64,000 bases of DNA from Actinernus sp. WN-2022. Lineage: Eukaryota > Cnidaria > Anthozoa > Actiniaria > Actinernidae. Below are positions 21,695-33,733 of this stretch, piece by piece. The DNA lies in the NCBI GenBank assembly GCA_030867875.1, contig JAOWCC010001634.1, positions 136,048,365-136,112,364 on the forward strand, read 5' to 3'. Numbering within the stretch: the stretch's first letter is position 1; each line of letters begins with the position of its first letter. Under the pieces are notes generated by a model. That model saw only the letters and a list, made by a program, of their open reading frames with translations, was not told the origin of the DNA and did no database searches. The position numbers were made by a program, and so were the translations under genes.

Positions 21695-23463
21695 TATAAC
21701 TCCGGTCCTTTAAGGCACGCAAATTCCTCCGAGATGTGCCCGTGAAGTTTAACACACGCGGAAATGTCTTTAATAATGGCAAGAAAATTACCGTTTATAC
21801 CAATATTGTTTAATTTTGTGTATAATGTGTCACGTGATATGTTATCGAAGGCTTTGCTAAAATCGATGAAGCCGAAGTGTACAATAAATTATTCCTGGGT
21901 TTTGGTTTGTTCTTTATATATTTGTCGATAAGCGCTTTTAATACTAAAAGATTGTCAGTACCTCTAAATGTTTTCCTGAAACCTGCTTGTTCTTAATTGT
22001 TCTTGAGGCAGAATATTGTGGAAATCTAAGTAGCTAACTAGCCAAGTATTTAATAGCAGAGCAAAAAGTTTTCCTAGGTGGGACAGGATTGTGATTCCTC
22101 TGTAGTTTCCTGGCTCTGATTTCGTGCCTTTTTTATAAATAGGAGTTATGTATCCAAAGGCCCAAATTTTAGGATATATTTTCGAGTTTAGAATAGAATT
22201 AAATAACATAGTTATTGTTTCCGATAGTAGTTTATAACTGACCTTCAGGAATTCGTTGTTAATAAAATCGCTTCCGGCTGTTTTGCCGCTTTTAAGTGTT
22301 TTGATTCCATTTATATATCACTTCTTCTTTCGTAAATGCGAAATCAAGTGGACCGGCTTCATTGTTTTTAGCATGCGTAATTGTGTCGTGTGTTTCACCA
22401 GTGTTGTCTTTTTCGGCTTTGTTAAGACTTTGAAATATTCATGAAAGCTGCTTAAATCAACATGCATGGTATCATCTGATCTATTGGTGTCGGTGTTTAA
22501 GTTTCTTAGTGCTTTCCAAAACTGCCGTGGGTTGTGTGATCTTAGCTTTGATAGTTTATCAAATTCACTATCGTAGAACTTTCGTTTTTTTCGTTTAGTA
22601 GTTTCCTAAACATTTTCTTGTTGCTATTTAGCAATTCTCTTATATCCTCCCTGTTTGGATGTCTAGTCCTAAGTTTACCTAAATTAGTTAAGTTGTCTGT
22701 TTGTATTTTACATTCGCGATCGGCCGGTGACACTGAGGTCTTCAAGCCTTTTCGATCCCCGATTATTCTACCGTTGGCAATTTTTAGGCCGTTTGCGACA
22801 CACGAGTCGATGAGTTGTTTGCCCCTATTGTCAATATTGTTTTTATCAAGGGATTGCCTTGTTGTTACGGCATTTTCATGTATATATCCATCAGGTAATT
22901 GAAAAAAATTGTGTATATTCGAGTCGTCACTTATATCCTGTAACTGTCCAGTCCTGGCATTAAAGTCTCCATGTAATATTACGTGACCCTTTTGAGAACA
23001 ACTAATTAAATCTTGATCAAGTTCATCGATGTAGTTTGCATTTGATTGGTTTTCCATATTTTCCGGGCTAAAATAAACTGTTCCTAGAAATATGTCTTTG
23101 TTTGTTTGGAAATGTTTCTTGTCTAGCCTACACCAAAGAATGTTGTCGTTCTTAGTTGGTACATAAGATACTGCGTTTTTTAACGACTTTTTTATATAAA
23201 CTGATAACCCGCCGTGATATTTTGTTCTTGATTTTGGTCTCAACTTGGAGTAACATTGATAATTTTTCACATCGAGTTCTGAATTTTCACTGGCATGCGT
23301 TTCTGTCAACCCAAATATATCATGGCTGTTTATTACACCTAGTACGTCCGTCTGATTAAGTTTGTTTCCAAGCACTCTACTATTATATCCGTGAATGTTC
23401 CAAACCCCAATATTAATGTTATCAGGCATTAATTATGTGGTTAGACCATAGTTAATAGAGTGG

Positions 23464-23711
23464 AATGGTTAGGAAACTCAGGGACCTTCTTTGTTATATG
23501 TCTTTGTTAGCTTTTTTCAACCACTACCGTGCACAAAACACAATAGAAATTCCAACATGTTAATCAATCAGCCAATAGAAACGTGTGAGTTCAGTCGTTC
23601 AGGGAACGCTAATGAACTATGATCGTGCACAATCTTTTGTCTTATCCCTTCCAATCTAAATCGCAGCGCCTTTGTTAGCCCTTTTGAAGTTTGCCGGATT
23701 TCCTAACCATT
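23464..23711. mobile_element. 248-bp MITE (AATGGTTAGGAAA ends)
   Basis: AATGGTTAGGAAA at the left is inverted as TTTCCTAACCATT at the right. Its first ~150 bp recur at 33582-33733. No convincing target duplication was found. Confidence 0.6.
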
Positions 23712-23759
23712 TTATTATATGAATTGTCACTCGCTTGTCCAATATTGCTTAACCATTTC

Positions 23760-24180
23760 CCCCGGGAGGGGGGACTCCCCATAAAAATAGACGGGGGTGC
23801 TCGACGTGAGAAATGAAATTCACTCCTAAAAGACAGCAATATGGGCGTGGCTCACAAAATATTTACCCCTAAAAGATAGCACTCCAAAAGACAAATTTGT
23901 GCAAACTAAAGGAAATAAGAGACAAAGCTCTGCCCCATAACTTCGTCTTTAATATTCGGATGGATCAAGCCGTAAATACCGATTCAACTTGTGGGGTCTC
24001 ATGCTCGAGGATCCAGCGCTATTTTTTCTCGGCCACAAATAAATTGGGTCTCGGAGACACCTAAAAGATAGCAGACCTTTGGAAGACTCCTAAGAGATAG
24101 CACTGCTAACGATTTTAACCCCTAAAAGATAGGTCGAGCACCCCCGTCTATTTTTATGGGGAGTCCCCCCCCCCCCCGGG
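23760..24180. mobile_element. 421-bp MITE with G/C-rich ends, copy 2
   Basis: It has the same ends and interior as 20608-21037. ACCATTTC is duplicated exactly at 23752-23759 and 24181-24188. It sits in the 3' part of LINE C ORF1, just after codons reading VSVSQLVKW. Confidence 0.92.
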
Positions 24181-25179
24181 ACCATTTCACTAATTGGCTT
24201 ACTGAGACCATACCTGGCGCCGCAGATGGATACTCAGATGGCATACCACGATAATGTTGTTGATCCTCGTCTGGTCTTCTAGTCTGGTATCCGGTCTGGT
24301 ATCGTTGCGTGCGATCCACCGTCGGGTCTTCGGGACTGATATCGGGTCTCGTATTGATGGTCTTCGTCTGGTCTTCGGTTCTGGTATGTAGGTCTTGTGT
24401 TCCGAGTCGCACTGCGAAGACCGAGCGCCTCCTTTAGATTTGCCGCTAGAATGCGGGTCCCGTCTGGTTGTCGAGGTGCAGCTCAGTCGTAAAACACCCG
24501 TTCGTTGGTTCCTCCGTCTGCTCGTCTTGTTAATCTGCTGTTATCCAGGTATTCCATGCTGTCTAATTCTCGGGCCATTTCGCACAAATCATCATTAATG
24601 ACTTTAATCATCCTGTTCTTCTCTCTGTCTGTACGATGCTCTATAATTCCCGATAGAATAATCTTGCAATTCGTCCATTTGCTTCTCAATATAGTAGTTA
24701 ACTGTACAAACTCATTTAATATAGTGTCCTTGTGTTTAGTATTGACGTCATTTGTTCCAAAGTGAATAACAACTTGTTTGTAGTTGGTGTCGTCTTCCAT
24801 GCAGTTGACATAACTGATTGCTTCATTTGTTCCACCGCCGCGCGCGCTGAGTATTTGCTTGTTCACATAACAATCTTTTGCCAGAAGTGTTTGTCTTACA
24901 CCTCTCATCATGGAATCAGCGATGATCAGTATTGGTCCCTTTGAATCAGAGGCTCTATTGTTATCCCTTTGTACGGTCGACTCCACCCTCGAGGTACTTG
25001 GATCGACTTCAGTGGCATCAGTTATCGTCTCGTTCCGTGGTGTTGTTGGCGGTGGACAATCGCTGAGAACTTCATAACGATTGCTGGTGTTTAAAGGAGA
25101 CGAGAAGACACTTGCTTCGGATCTTATACTTAGATGGTTATACTCCCTGGGATAGTTTTCACTAATACTGGGAGTTTAA

Positions 25180-27010
25180 ATAATATATAAATTAGAAAAA
25201 TAATAATAAACTAAGTAACATAATAGTAATGATAATACTACTACTACTACTACTACTAATAATAATAATAATAATACTACTAATAATAATAATAAACTAC
25301 GCGATTTAAATCGTGACACATACCAAAATATTAAGTAAATATTAAATAGATAAGAATAATAACTAAACATATATACGAGCGATCTATAGCCTGCGCAGGT
25401 GGCTAGGCACCTGCATAGATCGAATGGCAGGCAGGGCGGCTGACTTGAAACTGGCTAGACTGTTAGCAGAAACTGCTTCATACGGAAGCAGGTTCCATAC
25501 TCTTATAGCCCTAGGGAAAAAAGAATAGCTATATGCTAATACATTAACTGGAAGTTGTGTGTACTTAAACTGATGGCGTCTACTAGATCTGGAGGAAGTA
25601 GTAACACACTCAGGGAAAGGGATGTTTACCAGCCCATTTCTAATTTTAAAAAACAGCACTGATTGATTAAGGAGGCGTCTTTGTTCTAGAGTGTCCCAAC
25701 CTAATGACCTGACTAAATTAGATGTGCTTACAGTAGGATTATAATTGTTCGAAACAAATCTGGCAGCGTTTTTTTGAACTTGTTCAAGGCGATTTACGTC
25801 AGTGTCTGTGTGGGGATTCCATACAGGAGCAGCATATTCCAGGATAGGCCTGACAAGAGACTGGTAGGCTCTTTCTTTAACTGCGATATTACAGGGTTTG
25901 AGGGATCGTCTTATCAGCCCAAGGGTTTTGTTCGCCTTACTAGCAATTTTGCAGCAATGGGGCCCCCATCTTAGGGTTTTACAGCAACGTACACCCAGAT
26001 AATCATAGTGGGGGACTTGAGATAGATCCTGCGAGTTGGCCGAGTAGGTGGACATGTACGGCTTGTGCTTGTTTGTTACTGAAAGGAGATGGCATTTGGA
26101 TATGTTAAATTCCATTTGCCAATCTGAAGCCCATTTGGATAGATTGATGAGGTCATCTTGTAGCAGCTGATGATCGGTTGGAGACTTGATGTCCCGGTAT
26201 ACTACTGCATCATCCGCAAACAGACGCAGTTGTGAATTAGCCCTATTTGCAATATCATTGATAAACAGCAAGAACAACGTTGGACCCAGGACTGATCCTT
26301 GTGGTACGCCTGAGGTAACAGCAATGCTACTTGAGTGGGTGCCATTCACAGTCACAAATTGAGAGCGATTGGAGAGAAAGCTAGAAATCCACAAGAGAGA
26401 CCTTCCGTGGATGCCATAGTGCAAGAGCTTGTGTAATAGCTTCTCGTGGGATACTTTATCAAACGCCTTGCTTAGATCGAGAAGCAAGGCATCAGCTTGG
26501 CCATGCTTGTTGATGATGCTGACCCAGTCGTGAACTGTAAGAACAAGTTGGGTTTCACAAGAGAGTCCAGAACGGAATCCGTGTTGTAGGTCAGAGAGAA
26601 TGTTATTAACTGATAAGTGTTTATTTAGGTGGCTAAGAACCACATGTTCCATTATCTTGCAGGACAAACAGGTAAGTGATATAGGACGATAGTTGGCAGG
26701 GTTTTCTTTACTAGATTTCTTGAAGACGGGTACAACCATAGCACTTGACCAGTCTCTTGGGAGAGCTCCAGAATTGTAACTTTGTTGGAAAATGAAGGTG
26801 AGCATGCCCGATATTTCAGCAGATAAGTCATGTAAAACACGACCCGATAGACCATCAGGCCCAGAAGCCTTGGATGTATTAATGTTATCAAGTTGTTTAC
26901 TTATACCGGGCTCAGTAAACATTATATCTTCCATAGGAGTACAAATACGTGTAGTGGAGCTAAGTTCAGGAAGTTGTCCATCATCTTGTATCATTTCTCT
27001 CCTGTGCGTC
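25180..27010 (-). mobile_element. LINE D, 5'-truncated, with open 536-aa RT
   Basis: The frame 26994-25384 is uninterrupted. It holds LDNINTSKASGPDGLSGRVL, NYRPISLTCLSCKIMEH, LLDLSKAFDKVSH, SGVPQGSVLGPTLFLLFIND, the catalytic FADD at residues 259-262, YDYLGVRC and a C-terminal RPILEYAAPVWNPHTDTDV block, all typical of jockey-group LINE ORF2. The endonuclease is missing. The 3' tail is the AAT/ACT microsatellite at 25193-25295. An undamaged RT frame suggests a younger insertion than LINEs A, C and E. Confidence 0.92.
25193..25295. repeat. (AAT/ACT)n microsatellite, tail of LINE D
   Basis: Alternating blocks of AAT and ACT trinucleotides just 3' of the LINE D stop on the minus strand. Confidence 0.9.
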
Positions 27011-27030
27011 TACAATTACATGCCCATGCC

Positions 27031-27060
27031 ATACCACACCACACCACACCACACCACACC
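27031..27060. repeat. (ACACC)n microsatellite
   Basis: About six ACACC units directly upstream of the LINE D 5' truncation point. Confidence 0.9.
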
Positions 27061-28110
27061 ATACAATACATTTTTATTTATTTATAGAGGGAAAACGTAT
27101 TAACCAGTAACAGTTATTTAGCATACGACCCTCAATGACTAAAACTTAAAAATAAAATACAAATGTTAACAAATGAGTAATGCAACATATTCCTACTTAA
27201 GTATATAATAACTTACAGACAACAATCCTATCATAATATTAATATTTACAACAACATAAGATTGTAATAGCAATATTTGTAATAATAATACTTACACTAG
27301 ACTAGACTAAATGGTCAACTTCAGAGTAATGGCGACACAGCTGTTATGCAGTCATAAAATACCATTGGTAGTCATTAATGAACAGCTATCTTCCCTCTGG
27401 TCACTTTTAACGGCTTGTTTAATTAATTTTAAACCTAACAAAATCTAACATTTTAAACGGAGAGGGTGATATCCTCGCTTACTTTCTTCACTGTTCTGCA
27501 ATTTTAATTTCGAGTTTCAGAGGAGTGAAAAGAAGAGAAGCTTATCCTTTTATACCGGAACTTCGTGTTTAAGTCCAGCCTCGTTTTCATGCTGTCGACC
27601 CGAGTCTTTGATTTATTCGTAATTCATTGTAAATTTGTATGTAAGAGGAAGACTGGACTCCCATATGCCTCGTGGTTTCTTGTTCACGCTTCCTCGTCAC
27701 TAATTTCAAATGTCTTTCAATATTTATGTAAGGCTGAACTCTATGATACTGTGGCAAGCAAACAATAAACTACTACTACCACCAATGTTCGAAGAACTAA
27801 AACCAAGAGACCATCACCTAGCTAAAACTGACTAGTAAAACTACCCAGTCGTATTTAATTTCACAATTTTCCGTGTAATAATCTCTTTGTTAAGCAACAT
27901 AGGTCATATTGGTACAGAACCATTTAGACATCAAGTCGAAATGTTTCACATCACTGTTTATCATCTCTGTATGTTAGGTCAGTAGTCTTCAGTTATAGAG
28001 GTTTTATTTTATGCCTTTTAAAACAGGACCTGACACCTGCTGCTTGTTTAAGCACTGAATGACGTGTGTCGCCAAGCTAATGTGCCTCGTGCTCAGCACC
28101 AGATCGAGGC
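27061..28110. other. No gene seen
   Basis: The first ~60 bp (ATTTTTATTTATTTATAG) look like the reverse complement of a LINE tail. The rest is AT-rich and non-coding. Confidence 0.45.
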
Positions 28111-28113
28111 TCG

Positions 28114-28600
28114 CCCTAAGTTCGGCAGTAACTGCAGTAAAAGTTGTCCTCCGTTCCGCACTTGGTACCACGTTCGGCAGTAAGCGAATTTCGGCAATAA
28201 AAATTGTCCTCCGTTCCGCACTTGGTACTAAGTTCGGCAGTAAGCGGAGTTCGGCAGTAAACATTGTCCTCCGTTCCGCACTTGGTACTAAGGTCGGCAG
28301 TAAGCGAATTTCGGCAGTAAAAGTTGTCCTCCGTTCCGAACTTGGTACTAAGTTCGGCAGTAAGCGAAGTTCGGCAATAAAAATTGTCCTCTGTTCCGCA
28401 CTTGGTACTAAGTTCGGCAGTAAGCGGAGTTCGGCAGTAAAAGTTGTCCTCCGTTCCGAACTTGGTACTAAGTTCGGCAGTAAGCGAAGTTCGGCAATAA
28501 AAATTGTCCTCTGTTCCGCACTTGGTACTAAGTTCGGCAGTAAGCGGAGTTCGGCAGTAAAAGTGGTCCTCCGTTCCGCACTTGGTACCAAGTTCGGCAC
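28114..28600. repeat. 60-bp minisatellite, about 8 units
   Basis: The unit runs AAGTTGTCCTCCGTTCCGCA / CTTGGTACTAAGTTCGGCAG / TAAGCGGAGTTCGGCAGTAA and itself contains TTCGGCAGTAA twice. Units starting at 28141, 28201 and every 60 bp to 28561 align without indels. The block 28321-28440 is identical to 28441-28560, a 120-bp dimer. Because 60 is divisible by 3, long frames are open on both strands; these are not taken as genes. Confidence 0.97.
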
Positions 28601-28619
28601 AACGCACAACGGAAATCGG

Positions 28620-29090
28620 CAATACCGTTATGGGCTTCCATAGATACGAAAACTACAAACATCAAGATACTATAAATATAATCATACTGGAAGAAAAATA
28701 TTTGACAGGTTGTGTGACTATACGTGTGTGGGTGGATCTTGCCGTTTATGCATATGAACACTGCATTTAGGCAAATTAAGAGTTGATCTATAATCACACT
28801 TGAAGTTGGATAAGTCAAGGAACTTTAAAAAATATCAACACAAGATGAGGGAAATTTTAAGTACTCTTTATTGCTGTTTACAGTACATGTATGTACTCTA
28901 ATCAATGGCAAAGCCAAAGATCATGTCATCGCATGATATGTTGACATTGATCAGAAATTATTCTGCACTAACAATTAATGGTCACTCAATATTCTGTAGG
29001 CAGCCTTGACCTCACTTGAAGAATAATTGGAATGCTCTGGACTGGAGTGTAGTTTTATATACACGTGTTATGACCAACAGTCAGTATAGA
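28620..29090. other. No gene seen
   Basis: Non-coding spacer. Confidence 0.45.
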
Positions 29091-29284
29091 CGGATTTAGC
29101 TTGTACATTTGTTGTCCCATTTCGGATCATGTGACAGCTCTCCAGAGGATTCATTGCTTTGTTTTCCAATTATAGAAGAATTTGTACATTTCCTCTTGGG
29201 ATACAGAAAACAAGAAAACATTACTCAAGGGAAAAGTCAGGTGACCTGAATTGGGACAACAAATGTACAACTGAGCTAAATCGG
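29091..29284. mobile_element. 194-bp MITE
   Basis: CGGATTTAGCTTGTACATTT at the left is inverted at the right (ACAAATGTACAACTGAGCTA). The arms extend about 45 bp through GTTGTCCCA. The internal sequence is unremarkable. Confidence 0.75.
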
Positions 29285-29973
29285 TGGAGCTAGTGCCTTG
29301 GTCATCTGAATGCTATACACAACATGGTTAAACTATCAATGTGCATTATATCTGTTGAATTTGATAAAACTTTCCTGAAGATCCACATTGATTTCCACTA
29401 GTCATTTGATTACCTATTTAACTGAACAGGTTGACATCCACTTGAATAACACTTATAAGTCAAGACATTCAAAACTGTTCACATTTATTTAAAAACACAT
29501 TTTTGATCAATATATTACTTGTTTACACACACAGTCCACACCACTGTAGCAATAAAGGGTGTGTATTTTAATTTGTGTCACCACAGGGAGCCCAGTCCTT
29601 TCTCGTACAAAATATATGTCGAACGCACTTTGATAATCCATGATTACTTCTAGTATAAATGCTTTTGTGTTGTTCATTTTGGCGGAAAATTGCCAAAATT
29701 CAAACTTTCATAACTTTTGATTTCCTTAACCAATCCACATCGGGTTTTCGATTCCTTCATTCTCATCACGAGGAGATTTTAACAATATACGACATTCCCT
29801 TTTTAGGGGTAATGAACATTTATAAGAAACGTATTACAAATGGGTAAATGACGTCATTGTGACGTCATAATGGTATTAACATAGCTTAAATTATCAGGTT
29901 ATATTCCTTTTACGATTCTACATCCACCTACCAAAATTCAATCGTCTGCAATGAAAACTTTTTTTAAAATATA
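29285..29973. other. No gene seen
   Basis: AT-rich with one 62-codon frame and no motif. Confidence 0.45.
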
Positions 29974-32900
29974 GGCCTCGTGCACGATGTTGGTGATCAC
30001 CTTTTCACATTTTACAGTCTAACGCTAGATTTAGTGTCATAATTTCACTATGCTTTAATGAAGCAGCTTGATTTTTCAAAGGAAGATGATGTAGTTCGTG
30101 TGCACCAAGAGGAGTGAAAATCGTTTTCTGAAGTTTCGAAACGATTTTAAAAATCACTTTTTTTCTAAAGCATACAACTTAATTTTAGCTGTTTTTGACC
30201 TATTTTTCATCCCAATAGAATTCGAAAAACTTCGAAGTCACTCACCTTTGAAACGAACCCCAACATACGGCAAAAGGTTATACATTTGTGATGCACATTA
30301 ACTATAGTTTCATTTGCACTACGTATTTGTTGTGGTTTGTTGATGGTTTTACATACACAATCCATTTTATAGCGTTAGACTGCCATTTTAAATATACAAA
30401 ATTGCCAGATTCGCGTATCGTGCCCTTGGGGCTCGATGTTCGGATCGAGCATCGAGGCACGATTATCGAGCCTTCAAAGTTCTAGATCGTGCCTTTTACG
30501 TTAGGCTCGATGAGGGCACCATTAGGGCTCTATAAAGGCACGATAATATTCAGGCAAATGCTCGATGAAGGCACGATGCCAGGTTCATAACATTTGCTGA
30601 TAATCATTGCACAAACCAACTTGAGTTAAGCTATGACTTTCAGGTGGGACTACAAGAATGGCCGATTTTCTAAAGTGAGAGAAATACCAAAAAACACCCA
30701 AAATGCATAATAGACTGATTCAAGTTGAAGCAGTAGTCTTCTGTCACTTCTTTCTACTTGTGAATGAAACTGTTTTCAAGTTTTGACAATTTGGGCCCAT
30801 GCACTTTTAGTGCTTGATCAAGGCTTTAGATGTTATACAGTCATGTCGACTCAAGTCAGGAGCACTATATATTAAAGAAAAGCTAAGAGATCAGTGAAAA
30901 TTATGACTGGAGCATGTAGTATTTGCAATAATCTTTTCAGTCTGTGGTTTACATTTTAAACTGCGAGCCATACTATAAAAACTGTAAGCTTTGAGTATAC
31001 ATATAGTTTCAAAGAAATGTTGCTCAGATTGACCATACATGTATATCTATCAGCCAAAGAATTAGTTCCTATTTTCATTTCTTTCTGATGTACAAATATA
31101 TAGTTTCTTCATTTTGGATGCACCATGTACTTGAGAAATTATTGATGAAGGATAGAATGGCAAAGACTGATTCGAATGGATGCAATGTAGGTACTGTTTG
31201 TATAAAGAGAGATATAGAGAATCGGTTCACTCTGTGTAACCGAATTCAGTTTCTAGAATAATCGGCTTTTTCAACTGATTCAATTAATCTTTACAATCCT
31301 ATATCAGGCATATCAGGACATTCAAATGGTATAATAACTTAACTCTATTATATGGCAGCCCGTTAGCGGGCAAGATGTCTCGGACTGCTGCAATCTGAAC
31401 TCCGCGAGCAAAATGTTTCATCTTGACCGCTCAATATTTTCCAAATTCCTTCACAACTCTTCGTAAACAAATAGCGATAAAACCCATACATTTTGAAAGC
31501 CAAACTAAACAACTTGTCACATGAAGGCAAATATTAATTTAAAGTATCTTTCTAATTTCCGTTTATCGGCTAAAATTCAACTTTATAGAGCATGATAATA
31601 GACCACCTCGAAGTTTTCGACGCCATTTTGTTTGGTATGCAAGAATTCCTGGCGCGGTTACTCAGTCCCCATACAAACCTTTGTAATTCGGACACGCTTC
31701 GTCAAAGCGCTCTGAAGAAAATTGTAATTACGGCAAGCTGATCTAATAATTCTACAAGAACCGACAATAGAATTAAAGGTAAGATAACAACGAAGATCAT
31801 TTGTGAATTTAAACCCAGTAGGATGACTTTTGCCAGATGATTTTTGATCTAACTCTGCAAAGAACCGGGAAAGAAGAGAAATTACGAATCACAAATGTAT
31901 TGAAATAGCGAACTGAATATTAAAATAGGGATTAAAGTAAACATTATATGTAGGAATAAAACTTTATGTGGTTTAAGTTAATTTAGAGAGAAAGAAAAAC
32001 AATAATTTGCTCTCACACCACGTGCTTATGACGACGACGCCATGCTTTTGAACAGTTTACACCGTATTCGGATCCGAATATCTGATCAAAAATCATCTGG
32101 CAAAAGTCACCCTACTGGGTTCAAATTCACAATTTAACTTTGATTCTGTTGTCGGTTCTTGTAGAAGTATTAGGTCAGCTTGCCGTAATTACAATTTTCT
32201 TCAGAACGCTTTGACGTAGCGGGTCCGAATTACAAAGGTTTGTATGGTGACTGAGTAACCGCGCCAGGAATTCTTGCATACCAAACAAAATAGCGTCGAA
32301 AACTTCGAGGTGGTCTATTAAAGAAGCTTCCGACTCTCGCAAGTTCGATGAAAATGACTGCAGAAAAAAAACGAATGAATTGAACGTCCGAAGCTGGATA
32401 CATAACTATATACATGTAGCTGTCGAATTAAATACACAAAAGCTGAAATGGCTGTACATGCAGACTTCCAAAAACACTTCCAAAAAGATCAGCTACCTCA
32501 ACGCTACTAAAATCGCGGTACAAAGAAATTGTTTCGGCAACGCGCGTAAACTCTAGTGATTTCAACGTGCCTGATTTCAACTTTCAAATCTTCCACAAAT
32601 ATGCACATTTTTGTCTCCAGATAATGCCATTCGGGTTTTTGGTAAAGTTGTCATTGAAACTCAGTGCATCTAAAGTGAAGTACAGGTCAGTTTTCATCCA
32701 TAAAAAGCATTTTTGATGTCGAAAAAAAAACTGTTGTGAACACCACGAGGTTCAACTTCAAGTAAATTTCGTCGGGTCTCGGTCTAATTTCGCCCTTCAG
32801 TTTACCGCGAACCGGGTTCCTGGCGGGCGCGTCAAAAGTGGGTTTTTAGCACTATTTTCGCCATATAATAAAAACCTTATTGACCAAGCTTTTTTTTTTA

Positions 32901-33402
32901 ACAATATATATTCGTTACATTTGCTCCAAGAGCTAAAGCTCATCGAGGGGGCTTATGTAATTTAGATAAATAAACATAATCTGCGGATAAGGGACACTAA
33001 TGTACATGAACACTAATGTACATGACCAAGCTTTTCCATATTCCTTCACAACCCTTCGTAAACAAATAGCGATACTAACCCATACATTTCAGTTGAAAGA
33101 AACTAAACAACTTGCAGTACAAACGCCAGGCTCGATGAAGGCCTGCTGCCAGGCTCGATGAAGGCACGATCCAAAATCATCCAAGGCTCGATCTGGGCTC
33201 GATGAAGGCACGATCCAAAATCATTCAAGGCTCGATCTGGGCTCCATGAAGGCACGATAGATGCACGATGAAAGGAATGCAGGCTCGATATTCGAGCATC
33301 TGGCATCGAGCATTATATTTCATTAAGGCTCGATTGCACAACGCACGATGTACGTTGTGATGTTTTTGTTGCGAGGTGATCACCAACACCGTGCGCGAGG
33401 CC
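29974..33402. mobile_element. 3.4-kb inverted-repeat element with CGATGAAGGCACGAT subterminal arrays
   Basis: GGCCTCG(T/C)GCACG(A/G)TGTTG then GTGATCACC forms the left end and its inverse the right end. AAAATA lies directly outside both, possibly a decayed 8-bp duplication. Subterminal regions (30420-30590 and 33120-33340) contain many GGCTCGATGAAGGCACGAT-like repeats in both orientations, resembling transposase-binding arrays. No transposase is visible. A foldback element (31601-32315) is nested inside, and an 80-bp direct repeat pair lies at 31436-31516 and 33033-33114. Confidence 0.7.
31601..32315. mobile_element. 715-bp foldback element
   Basis: Arms of about 235-250 bp (31601-31852 and 32084-32315) are near-perfect inverses beginning GACCACCTCGAAGTTTTCGA. 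TA lies just outside both ends. Only about 230 bp separate the arms. A 61-codon frame crossing the right end is not a gene. Confidence 0.88.
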
Positions 33403-33581
33403 AAAATAACTCATACCGTTTTTATGGTCGTTTGTGTCCACCGTGAATTTGAAGGGCTTTGTAATTCAACGGTTACTATTTGTTTTGCAAATTTGAGTAG
33501 ATATCGATTATTTACGAAAATGGAGTCGCTGAGACGGTTGAACGGCAGCGTACCTGGCACCATAGTTTTAAATAGAGTAGA

Positions 33582-33733
33582 ATGGTGATGAAACTCAGGG
33601 GCCTTCTTTCAATTATATGTCTTTGTTAGCTTTTTTTTCAACCATTACCGTGCACAAAACACAATAGAAATTCCAATGTGTTAATCAATCAGCCAATAGA
33701 AACGTGTGAGTTCAGTCGTTCAGGGAACGCTAT
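33582..33733. mobile_element. Partial copy of the AATGGTTAGGAAA MITE
   Basis: Similar to 23464-23612 at roughly 90% by eye, including CAATCAGCCAATAGAAACGT. The right end is missing. Confidence 0.75.

Larger units (their letters stand above)
21695..25165 (-). pseudogene. LINE C with SGNH-type ORF1, endonuclease and partial RT
   Basis: ORF1 (about 25165 to 24200) carries SGNH-hydrolase-like blocks: ILIIADSMMRGV (nucleophile Ser block), HFGTNDV (Asn block) and, after a frameshift at the 24483 stop, an ELHLD string at the D-x-x-H position. ORF2 starts near 23429 with an AP-type endonuclease (GVWNIHGYNS, GLTETHAS, HGDFNARTG, to 22542). It continues in broken frames (RQFWKALRNLN, GSDFINNEFLK, ITPIYKKGTKSEPGNYRGIT, IDFSKAFDNISRDTL) and stops near 21695, before the YADD region. 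Two MITEs (23464-23711 and 23760-24180) interrupt the ORF1/ORF2 junction. Esterase-type ORF1 proteins are known in CR1/L2-group LINEs. The missing 3' end is unusual and implies a later deletion. Confidence 0.85.

Noticed and set aside
28114..28600. CRISPR-like regular array
   Set aside because: Eukaryotic context, no unique spacers between repeats, and units are contiguous minisatellite copies.
28004..28643. Long overlapping reading frames (168-201 codons) on both strands
   Set aside because: They follow the 60-bp repeat, whose length is divisible by 3; opposite-strand frames open at once and have no domain.
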